From Porticoccaceae bacterium (GTDB lineage Bacteria; Pseudomonadota; Gammaproteobacteria; Pseudomonadales; Porticoccaceae), in the NCBI GenBank assembly GCA_002701765.1, contig NZXB01000014.1, forward strand, positions 7,867-16,736: a stretch of 8,870 nt of DNA. Reading direction: 5' to 3'. The position numbers and the translations under genes are program-made. The notes under the pieces were generated by a model, which made no database searches, was not told the DNA's origin, and was given only the letters and a program-made list of their open reading frames with translations. Within the stretch, counting starts at the first letter, position 1. The number at the start of each line of letters is the position of its first letter. Positions 1-5,616 of the stretch are shown here, piece by piece.

Positions 1-1251
1 GGTCTCTATCTCAGCTTAGTATTTTTTGTGGCCTATTGGGTAGTTACCCGCCCAGAAAAAATTTTTTCCGGCGTCCTTTTAATCATCTATCGTTTTCCGA
101 CGCAAATAATCCTCCTTTTTGCCTTAGTCCTAGGCATCTGTCTCTATGGTTCAACAAAGGTTTTTATTGACACCAATCTCACCACCATGTTCAAGGAGGG
201 ACATCCACTGACCAAGGCAATTGAAGTAGTTGATAGTAATATGGCCGGCTCGCAAACCATGAAAGTTATGATTAACATGAACAGGACCGATGGGCTTCTT
301 GATTCCGATGTTCTTTTGGCCATCGAAGCACTGCAAACTAGTCTCGAAAATAATTATTCTGAAACAATTCTTCGGACTCATTCTATCGTTAATATCGTTA
401 GAGCTAGCCATCAACTAATGAATAATGATGATCCCGCCTTTTACAAAATTCCCGAATCTAACCCGCTCATATCTCAACTTCTAATTCTTTACAGTGCCGC
501 CGACCCTGAGGATCGACGGAGCCTCATGTCCGACGACTTTAGTCGAGCCCAAATCAGCATTAACCTGCGCAATATGGGCTCTTATGACTACAAAAAGATG
601 TTCTCAGAGGTTGAAATGGATATAGAGGCAACTTTTGGCCATCTTAAGCCTACCTACCCAAATTTAGATGTCGTACTTACAGGTACCGTGGCGACCTTGA
701 TGGTAATTGGTGATGAAATCGCTCGATCACAATACAATGGCTTCGCGCTGGCTTGGTTGATAATCAGCGTGATAATGGTAATCACACTGGGATCCATTAG
801 TGGTGGGCTCATGGGCATGATTCCCAACGCAGTTCCAGCTCTTTTGGCACTTGGTTTGATGGGTTTATTTGCTATCCCATTGGATACTGACACATTATTG
901 ATTGCACCGGTAATTCTGGGCATCGCGGTCGATGATACTATCCACTTCATTACTCACTATCGAATGGAATTAAGTAAGTCAAAAAATATTAATATCGCGC
1001 TTGAAAGCGCCTTACGAGAAGTGGGAAAAGCTGTACTATTCACAACAATGATTATCGGGTTTGGCTTTGCGATTCTCAGTTTCTCGGATTATCTCGGATT
1101 TGCGAAAATAGGCCTTTTTGGAGCGCTGTCAATATTCGTCGCACTGCTTTGCGACCTATTCTTAATCCCGGCAATGATCGTCTTGTTCAGACCCACCTTC
1201 GACATTGAAAACGTCGACAATAGCTTCAAATTTCAAGTGTCAGGCAAATAG
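1..1251 (+). CDS. RND/MMPL-family predicted exporter, C-terminal half (5' end outside window)
   Basis: This is the C-terminal half of an inner-membrane exporter of the RND superfamily, 'predicted exporter' (COG1033/HAE3) type, which moves hydrophobic or lipid-like molecules using the proton gradient. The frame is open from base 1. The first in-frame GTG (28) lies in a hydrophobic stretch that looks like the end of TM6, so the true start is upstream of the window. Then come a cytoplasmic linker, TM7 (about bases 85-165), and a periplasmic loop opening with FIDTNLTTMFKEGHPL, a style typical of the family. TM8-TM12 follow from about base 730 to 1190. TM10 carries GIAVDDTIHFITHYR with the paired Asp at bases 931-936, the usual HAE3 signature. 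The protein ends with a short polar tail. The next gene starts 2 nt after the stop, so the two are co-transcribed. The family is certain; the substrate is unknown. HpnN-type hopanoid exporters belong to the same broad group, but nothing here points to hopanoids. Confidence 0.93.
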   Translation, partial: GLYLSLVFFVAYWVVTRPEKIFSGVLLIIYRFPTQIILLFALVLGICLYGSTKVFIDTNLTTMFKEGHPLTKAIEVVDSNMAGSQTMKVMINMNRTDGLLDSDVLLAIEALQTSLENNYSETILRTHSIVNIVRASHQLMNNDDPAFYKIPESNPLISQLLILYSAADPEDRRSLMSDDFSRAQISINLRNMGSYDYKKMFSEVEMDIEATFGHLKPTYPNLDVVLTGTVATLMVIGDEIARSQYNGFALAWLIISVIMVITLGSISGGLMGMIPNAVPALLALGLMGLFAIPLDTDTLLIAPVILGIAVDDTIHFITHYRMELSKSKNINIALESALREVGKAVLFTTMIIGFGFAILSFSDYLGFAKIGLFGALSIFVALLCDLFLIPAMIVLFRPTFDIENVDNSFKFQVSGK

Positions 1252-1253
1252 GA

Positions 1254-2141
1254 ATGCACCGAAAAGTAGACGTTCTCACCGCTGTTGTCGCAACATTTTT
1301 AATGTCGATTCCTAACGCTGAAGAAAGGACCGGTCATGAAATCATGGCGGCTGTCGAAAAAATGATCAGATCGTCTAACGATTCCTCCTTTGCCCGAGTA
1401 AAATTATCCAACTGCAAATTCGGGATAAAAGCCGATCGGATAACCTGCGCCGAGAAACCTCGCGTCAAAATTTTAGAGACCGTGGCCATTAATCTCGGTG
1501 ACAAGATGAAGGACACCAAGAGCATCAGCATTACTCTTGAACCGGCCTCAGAGCGCGGAGTGGGCATGTTGAACTACACATACCATCAAACCGATCGAGA
1601 AAATCAGACATGGCTATACCTATCGGCGCTTGGGCGTATCAAGCGGATCGCAACCGGCGCCAGCAATGAATATGGCGAGCCAGCCTCCATCTTTGGTTCC
1701 GAGTTCACGACCGAGGATATCAATTACGGAAAAATCGAAGATTATCAATTTAATATCTTGTCTCAAACTGAACTTAATGGGCGAAGTGTATGGAAACTTG
1801 AGGCAATGCCCGTTTCAGAGAAAGCTAGGAAGAGTCGATATTCTAGGATCGTCTACTACATTGACAAAGAAAGATATGTTTCGCTGAGGAGTGAAATGTA
1901 CGACAAGTATGGAAATCATATTAAACGGTCAATTTCATCAAAAGTTGAAATGATGAATGGTCACTGGGTGGCCAGATCAGTGACCATGTTTAATTTGGTT
2001 TCAAATCGCCTATCAAATATGGCAACGGTAACCCGCAATATAGGCCTAAATATTGATGAAGATTTCTTGACTCAGCGATCGCTGGTTGACAGTGCTTACC
2101 GAGAGAATGTGCTTAATCAACTCAGATCTCAGATAAAGTAG
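1254..2141 (+). CDS. LolA-like periplasmic 'outer membrane lipoprotein-sorting' protein (PF17131 type)
   Basis: A 295-aa exported protein with a signal peptide (basic HRK, hydrophobic VLTAVVATFLMSIP, likely cleavage after PNA at residue 22). The mature part matches the LolA-like family usually named 'outer membrane lipoprotein-sorting protein'. The signs are the GVGMLNYTY strand, then WLYLSALGRIKRIA from Trp120, then GSEFTTEDI from Gly148 and the EDYQFNIL strand; in relatives these read roughly D-WLYLPAL-R-RRI and GSDFTYEDL. Known members have a half-open beta-barrel that can hold an acyl chain. The protein probably works in the periplasm with the exporter before it and the barrel after it. 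The ATG is 2 nt after the exporter's stop. The only Shine-Dalgarno-like bases are an AGG 9 nt upstream and an AGGA directly abutting the ATG, so translation may depend on coupling. Two cysteines (54 and 65) could form a disulfide. Despite the family name, a role in lipoprotein sorting is not shown. Confidence 0.88.
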   Translation: MHRKVDVLTAVVATFLMSIPNAEERTGHEIMAAVEKMIRSSNDSSFARVKLSNCKFGIKADRITCAEKPRVKILETVAINLGDKMKDTKSISITLEPASERGVGMLNYTYHQTDRENQTWLYLSALGRIKRIATGASNEYGEPASIFGSEFTTEDINYGKIEDYQFNILSQTELNGRSVWKLEAMPVSEKARKSRYSRIVYYIDKERYVSLRSEMYDKYGNHIKRSISSKVEMMNGHWVARSVTMFNLVSNRLSNMATVTRNIGLNIDEDFLTQRSLVDSAYRENVLNQLRSQIK

Positions 2142-2157
2142 TGCATGGACAGCTCAA

Positions 2158-3567
2158 ATGATTGCTAGATATCTCTTGGTTCTTCTTTTCATGTTTTGCC
2201 AAACTTCTCTCGGAACGGAAAGTTTAGATATAGAGTCAACGGACGTTATAGAGTTTGACAAACCCTCCGTTTTTGAGGACAGCTGGGTTGATCAAATGTT
2301 CGAGTACCAATATGAGATGAGCACGCCATCCTCCCATAAGGCTTTCACAGTGCGATTAAGTCACCAACTCTTCGGACAAGTAAACAACCATTCCATTGGA
2401 TTGCCATCAGGTCAGCAATACCAAAAGACAAACAAAATCGAGCACAATCGAACCGGGATAAATATCCGTTATTCAAGTGCATTCGCGCCAAACTGGCTTC
2501 TGCAAGGGAGTTGGCAAGCTAGACTATTTTGGAATCAGGACTACGAATATGAAGCTAATGAAGGTATTGAGGCCGAATATCGTGTTAATGAACTCTTTCT
2601 ACAAAGAAGCTTAGGTCGTCACAGTCTAAAACTTGGACGCCAAACCGTTGTTTGGGGAAGAACCGTCGGCAACTCAGTTCTTGATGTTATAAATCACACC
2701 GAATTTCGCGATTTCAGCATTATCGATATCGAGGATGCACGTTTGAATCAGTGGATGCTGATTTGGGATGTCTTCGATAAACAAAGTCAGTTCTCAAGTT
2801 TCCTGAATTTATATCCTGAATTTAATCCCTCACCTGAAGAAGGGAGTCCGCTTTACTTTGCTTTGCCAATCAAGTTAGAAGACACGCGCCGAAATTCCAG
2901 CCCAATTTTTGAAGCTGGAGCGCGTTGGAGCAAATCCTATGACAGAAGTGATATCGCACTGATGGGAGCCTACCTCTGGGAGAATCAACTTCAGTACAAA
3001 CTGTCGGCCAACGAACTGATGCAAGCTCGCGGAATTAAAAACGATTTTTATCTTCTCGGGTTGAGCGCAAATTATGCATCGGATCGGCTTTTGCTCACTT
3101 TAGACGTCGCATTAAGTCGTGGGGTCTTTTTGGAGAAATCGTTACTATCGATCACTTCTCCCGAAAATATAACCGACGTAAAGAAAGATAAATTGGGTAT
3201 TTCATTTGGTTTTGAATATGGAATAAGTTCAACCCAAGATTTAAGTTTAAGCGCCAAAATGGAAACACTAGTAGACGAACGGGATGGCTTGAAGACGAAT
3301 CAACAGTTGGTTACGGAGGGCACTCGAGGAACATGGCTGCTGCGCTATAGCAAACGCATACTCGACGAAACTATCACCTTTTCTAGCACTTTACAGGGAG
3401 ACTTGGATGGAAATTCCATACTCATCTCCCTTAGAAGCGATTTCGCCATCTCAGATCAAATAGAAATTGGTTATCACCTGCTATTCATCGATGCCAATAA
3501 TGACTCACAAATGACAATATTTGATCAAGACCTCAGATTGGGCGCCACCCTCACCTACTTCTTCTAG
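2158..3567 (+). CDS. Outer-membrane beta-barrel protein, DUF1302/porin-like
   Basis: A 469-aa outer-membrane protein. It starts with a signal peptide (MIARYLLVLLFMFCQTSLG, cleavage near residue 19-20), then an acidic stretch, then alternating polar/hydrophobic beta strands to the end. It finishes in ATLTYFF, the C-terminal aromatic signature recognised by the BAM assembly machinery. Residues 156-185 contain LKLGRQTVVWGR followed by SVLDVINHTEFRDF, closely resembling the hallmark (R-Q-x-V-x-WG ... D-x-IN) of DUF1302-type barrels found beside MMPL exporters and LolA-like or DUF1329 proteins. It is shorter than most DUF1302 proteins (often 550-650 aa), so it may be a related but separate barrel family. 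It starts 16 nt after the LolA-like gene and is the last gene of the run. No clear Shine-Dalgarno precedes the ATG; the start rests on the signal peptide. Likely role: outer-membrane receptor or conduit for the hydrophobic cargo of this operon (inference). Confidence 0.85.
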   Translation: MIARYLLVLLFMFCQTSLGTESLDIESTDVIEFDKPSVFEDSWVDQMFEYQYEMSTPSSHKAFTVRLSHQLFGQVNNHSIGLPSGQQYQKTNKIEHNRTGINIRYSSAFAPNWLLQGSWQARLFWNQDYEYEANEGIEAEYRVNELFLQRSLGRHSLKLGRQTVVWGRTVGNSVLDVINHTEFRDFSIIDIEDARLNQWMLIWDVFDKQSQFSSFLNLYPEFNPSPEEGSPLYFALPIKLEDTRRNSSPIFEAGARWSKSYDRSDIALMGAYLWENQLQYKLSANELMQARGIKNDFYLLGLSANYASDRLLLTLDVALSRGVFLEKSLLSITSPENITDVKKDKLGISFGFEYGISSTQDLSLSAKMETLVDERDGLKTNQQLVTEGTRGTWLLRYSKRILDETITFSSTLQGDLDGNSILISLRSDFAISDQIEIGYHLLFIDANNDSQMTIFDQDLRLGATLTYFF

Positions 3568-3590
3568 CGCTGGGAGCACCAAATTTTTTC
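3568..3590 (+). terminator. Weak intrinsic-terminator-like hairpin after the barrel gene
   Basis: Immediately after the stop codon, a short imperfect stem (GCGCT, loop GGG, AGCAC; one C-A mismatch) is followed by CAAATTTTTTCC. The T-run is good but the stem is weak. It is in the right place to end the three-gene operon; treat as tentative. Confidence 0.3.
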
Positions 3591-3638
3591 CATGGATACG
3601 TTTAACCCAACCTTTTACCCACTGATACTTAGAGCACG

Positions 3639-3653
3639 AGCCTCTCGGAGGCT
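3639..3653. repeat. Perfect 6-bp inverted repeat (AGCCTC / GAGGCT) with 3-nt loop
   Basis: AGCCTC-TCG-GAGGCT can fold into a stable mini-hairpin. A T-rich stretch (TTTATTTTTT) begins about 16 nt downstream, too far for a classical terminator. It lies between the barrel gene and the 3' end of the small minus-strand gene. It may be a second termination or RNA-processing element, or chance. The rest of 3591-3745 shows nothing I can name. Confidence 0.3.
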
Positions 3654-3745
3654 TAAGAGGAGTCGGGTGTTTATTTTTTGTAATCGAGTTCAAAAGGCAA
3701 CCTACCCTAATAGCACCGCTAGATTGGCTAATCACAGGAAAAAGT

Positions 3746-3997
3746 CTAGTTTAGGACCCTAGATGGAGGAATTTGCTGCTTACAATACCTCTTATTCATG
3801 CCCTTTCGGTGCATTGCAAGATTAATTGTGCTCAAAATACCTGCCAAATGAGACCAATCCAACCGCAGTGATAAGTCGCCCATAATCAGATGGGCAGTGT
3901 CTCCCTCCGAGCAAATCCAAATCTCGCAAAATGGTGTCTTAACAAGCGGTTTCGGTTCTAGGTCATCCACTTCTATGTTCTTTGAAAACGACATCAT
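3746..3997 (-). CDS. Small hypothetical protein, 83 aa
   Basis: I do not recognise this protein. The minus-strand frame is open from a TTG at 4039, just after a stop, but the best start is the ATG at 3997: it has GGGAG on the minus strand (4006-4010) with 8-nt spacing. The product begins MMSFSKNIEVDDLEPKP, has a central stretch CEIWICSEGDTAHLIMGDL (24-42), then SLRLDWSHLAGILSTINLAMHR (43-64) and a basic tail. That pattern suggests several short beta strands followed by an amphipathic helix, i.e. a small soluble cytoplasmic domain. There is no signal peptide or membrane segment. Codon use and amino-acid mix look coding. It stands alone, transcribed away from the efflux operon at 4447, so it could be a divergent partner or regulator; no DNA-binding motif is evident. 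It may also be a chance ORF. Confidence 0.42.
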   Translation of the reverse strand: MMSFSKNIEVDDLEPKPLVKTPFCEIWICSEGDTAHLIMGDLSLRLDWSHLAGILSTINLAMHRKGMNKRYCKQQIPPSRVLN

Positions 3998-4072
3998 GAC
4001 GTTTACTCCCATATCGAGCTTAGGAGGCGATGACGACAATCACTATCGTTATCATATTGATGGGCTTTTTTC

Positions 4073-4100
4073 ATTATTCCAGCTCGAGATTTGATGACTA
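4073..4100 (-). promoter_or_regulatory. Candidate sigma70 promoter for the small minus-strand gene
   Basis: On the minus strand, TAGTCA (-35, 4 of 6 matches) is followed after 16 nt by AATAAT (-10, 5 of 6). This would give a leader of roughly 65 nt before the ATG at 3997. Such matches are common by chance in A+T-rich DNA. Confidence 0.25.
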
Positions 4101-4229
4101 CCAACCAAATTTTAGGAGGAAGAGCGGCGAAACGTTGAAACTTTTAAGCAAATAGTAAGCAAGAACCTATTTTTACCCTTCTGAGAAAATCACGACTAAC
4201 TGCCCATTTGGGCTCATTATTAATATCAC

Positions 4230-4258
4230 TTAACACGTAAGATATTTGTTATCATATT
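4230..4258 (+). promoter_or_regulatory. Candidate distal promoter (P1) of the efflux operon
   Basis: TTAACA (5 of 6 matches to the -35 consensus), 17-nt spacer, CATATT (4 of 6 to the -10). Transcription would start near 4265, giving a leader of about 180 nt before the adaptor start at 4447. The leader would contain the inverted repeats at 4284-4310. Confidence 0.3.
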
Positions 4259-4283
4259 AGCATCTGGTGGAAAGATTGCCGGA

Positions 4284-4310
4284 CCTGTCGCACAACAGGC
4301 CTTGATCAAG
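4284..4310. repeat. Two adjacent dyads: CCTGT-N6-ACAGG and CTTGATCAAG
   Basis: An inverted repeat CCTGT/ACAGG with a 6-nt spacer (4284-4299) is followed one base later by a perfect 10-bp palindrome CTTGATCAAG (4301-4310). They lie between the two candidate promoters, so they could be operator sites or fold in a leader RNA. No T-run follows, so they are not a terminator. Confidence 0.3.
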
Positions 4311-4367
4311 AGGACACCCAAACGTCTCAGACTAACGTGATCAATTACTTTTCAGCTACCAAATTAT

Positions 4368-4389
4368 GTATTCATCGAGAGATGCATTC
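4368..4389. promoter_or_regulatory. Operator-like imperfect dyad inside promoter P2
   Basis: Arms GTATTCATC and GATGCATTC are separated by GAGA; 7 of 9 positions are complementary. The 22-bp dyad fills the space between the candidate -35 and -10 elements, where TetR- or MarR-family repressors of efflux operons commonly bind. No such regulator gene is in the window, so its identity is unknown. Confidence 0.33.
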
Positions 4390-4396
4390 GTATAAA
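4369..4396 (+). promoter_or_regulatory. Candidate proximal promoter (P2) of the efflux operon
   Basis: The -10 element is TATAAA (5 of 6). A weak -35, TATTCA (3 of 6), lies 16 nt upstream. Transcription would start near 4403, about 45 nt before the adaptor's start codon. The poor -35 would fit an activator-dependent or tightly controlled promoter, but may also mean that this is not a promoter. Confidence 0.32.
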
Positions 4397-4432
4397 CCCA
4401 TGAATCCGAGAAAAATTGTACACATTAGTTCT

Positions 4433-4439
4433 AGGGGAG
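4433..4439 (+). promoter_or_regulatory. Strong ribosome binding site that fixes a TTG start
   Basis: AGGGGAG lies 7 nt before the TTG at 4447. An in-frame stop at 4432-4434 leaves no earlier start, and the next in-frame ATG (codon 21) lies inside the membrane anchor, so TTG is the start. Confidence 0.75.
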
Positions 4440-4446
4440 ACAGTCA

Positions 4447-5616
4447 TTGATTAAAAAATTTATTGCACTTGGGCTAATAGCAATTTCCGTAGCTTTAGCC
4501 GTTATCATGAATGTCTTAAAACCAGTGCCAGAGAAGTTAGAAACACCAGAAGCTGCGATCGCGGTAAAAACCAAAATCTTGCAAAGATCAAACGTTCATC
4601 TGAGTGTAGAGTCACAGGGGACAGTCAAGGCTCGAACACGTACGCTTCTCACATCGGAAGTATCAGGCACCATACGCGAGGTATCAGAAGGGTTTGTGAG
4701 CGGAGGCATTTTTAGAAAAGGCGACACCCTTATGCAAATCGACACCAGCGATTATGACGTCGCGCTCCAAAGGGCTGAAGCGCAAGTGGTGAGCAATAGA
4801 GCTGCATTAGAATTCGAAAAAGCGAGAGGATACCAAGCAAAAAAAGAATGGGCAATGACGGGCAAATCGGAGGAAGAGGCACCGCCCCTTGCGCTTAGAA
4901 CCCCATATTTATCAGAGGCTGAAGCCCGGCTCCTTGAAGCCGAGGCAGAGCTTAAAAGAGCCAAATTCAAATTGCTCAGAACTAAAATTCAAGCCCCCTA
5001 TTCCGGTATGGTATCCAAAAAAATGGCCGATGTCGGCCAGTATGTTACTCAGGGGACGCAGCTTGGCGAAATGTTTTCAACTGACGTTGTTGAAGTCCGA
5101 TTGCCTCTTACCGAAAAAGACTTATCCATGATGGATGATCTTTCACATGTTACCAAGAATTCCTATAATGAGATTGTTTTGGAAGGATCTAACAATGGTT
5201 CAACAAATCGTTGGTTTGCAGAACTAGTAAGATCAGAAGGCGTAGTAAATGAAAACAACAGGTCCCAGTATGCGGTTGCGAGTGTAACGGATCCATACCG
5301 CTTAGACGATCTGGATAACTCGCCTCCACTGCTAGTTGGAACCTTTGTTCGTGCCATCATACCAGGCCGGATTCTCCACAATGTGTTTAAAGTTCCGAGG
5401 AGCAGTGTACTGGAAGGCCCTCTAGTTGCAACTGTCAACTCCCAGCAACGTCTCGACCTCAAGCCAGTGGAAATATTATTCTCAGATGAGCTTTACCACT
5501 ACGTGAGCAAAGGACTAAGCGATGGTGAAGAAGTCATAATCAGCGCAATTGGAACACCGATCGAGGGATTGAGAGTTGAAGTCAAAAATGCATTATTGAC
5601 GGAAAATATAGAATGA
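4447..5616 (+). CDS. RND efflux periplasmic adaptor subunit (HlyD/AcrA-type membrane fusion protein)
   Basis: A 389-aa adaptor that bridges an inner-membrane RND pump to an outer-membrane channel. It has an N-terminal membrane anchor (residues 4-24) with no lipobox cysteine, a first lipoyl half (about 58-100, with GTVKARTRTLLTSEVSGTI), and an alpha-helical hairpin (about 103-180) with alternating Ala/Glu/Arg. The second lipoyl half (about 180-207) contains IQAPYSGMVSKKMADVGQYV, followed by a beta-barrel domain (about 212-310) and a membrane-proximal domain to the end. The hairpin tip PLALRTPYLSEAEA and the DVVEVRLPLTEKDL stretch are typical of the adaptor subfamily that accompanies COG0841 pumps of the next gene's type. 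It is normal in length. It begins at TTG behind a strong Shine-Dalgarno. Its stop overlaps the pump's start (ATGA), implying translational coupling and stoichiometric production. Aligned by eye to AcrA's RLS motif, the Ser (156) is kept but the Arg is not, so it may dock to a different outer-membrane channel. Confidence 0.93.
   Translation: MIKKFIALGLIAISVALAVIMNVLKPVPEKLETPEAAIAVKTKILQRSNVHLSVESQGTVKARTRTLLTSEVSGTIREVSEGFVSGGIFRKGDTLMQIDTSDYDVALQRAEAQVVSNRAALEFEKARGYQAKKEWAMTGKSEEEAPPLALRTPYLSEAEARLLEAEAELKRAKFKLLRTKIQAPYSGMVSKKMADVGQYVTQGTQLGEMFSTDVVEVRLPLTEKDLSMMDDLSHVTKNSYNEIVLEGSNNGSTNRWFAELVRSEGVVNENNRSQYAVASVTDPYRLDDLDNSPPLLVGTFVRAIIPGRILHNVFKVPRSSVLEGPLVATVNSQQRLDLKPVEILFSDELYHYVSKGLSDGEEVIISAIGTPIEGLRVEVKNALLTENIE

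Larger units (their letters stand above)
4048..4258 (+). repeat. 11-bp direct repeat GTTATCATATT, two copies 200 bp apart
   Basis: Identical copies lie at 4048-4058 and 4248-4258. The first is about 50 bp upstream of the small minus-strand gene's ATG. The second overlaps the candidate -10 of the distal promoter for the efflux operon. The first copy is also part of a short dyad (ATCA-TAT-TGAT), which the second copy does not complete. A shared regulator site is possible; so is chance. Confidence 0.3.
4224..4340 (+). pseudogene. Short start-less reading frame of coding-like character; possible gene remnant
   Basis: Between in-frame stops at 4221 and 4338 the frame reads YHLTRKIFVIILASGGKIAG, then PVAQQALIKRTPKRLRLT. 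No ATG, GTG or TTG precedes the conserved-looking part, and further in-frame stops lie just upstream (4182, 4197), so it is not an intact gene. The GGKIAGPVAxxAL pattern recalls the C-terminal tail of penicillin-binding proteins (GG-x-x-A-x-P-V), which follows a hydrophobic strand. This resemblance is by eye over about 15 residues and may be accidental. The distal promoter candidate lies in the same stretch. Confidence 0.14.

Noticed and set aside
28..30. GTG as the true start of the first gene
   Set aside because: The frame is open to base 1 with hydrophobic residues that fit the end of TM6, no Shine-Dalgarno precedes it, and the family is about twice this length, so the gene is simply cut by the window.
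3625..3720. tRNA-like look (hairpin followed by GAGTTCAAAAGGC resembling a T-arm)
   Set aside because: No acceptor stem pairs, the T-arm lacks the GGTTCGA-type consensus and a stem, and no anticodon arm can be drawn.
3505..3735. Minus-strand open frame of 76 codons overlapping the end of the barrel gene
   Set aside because: It overlaps a well-supported gene, its composition (Gly/Pro/Lys-rich, low complexity) is not protein-like, and no Shine-Dalgarno or promoter is evident.
4060..4075. GGGCTTTTTTC as an intrinsic terminator
   Set aside because: The only pairing partner for ATGGG is a CCCAT about 46 nt upstream, so no compact stem precedes the T-run.
3897..4094. Plus-strand open frame of 65 codons opposite the small minus-strand gene
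   Set aside because: It lies antisense to a better candidate, with no good ribosome site and a Ser/Asp-rich translation typical of a shadow frame.
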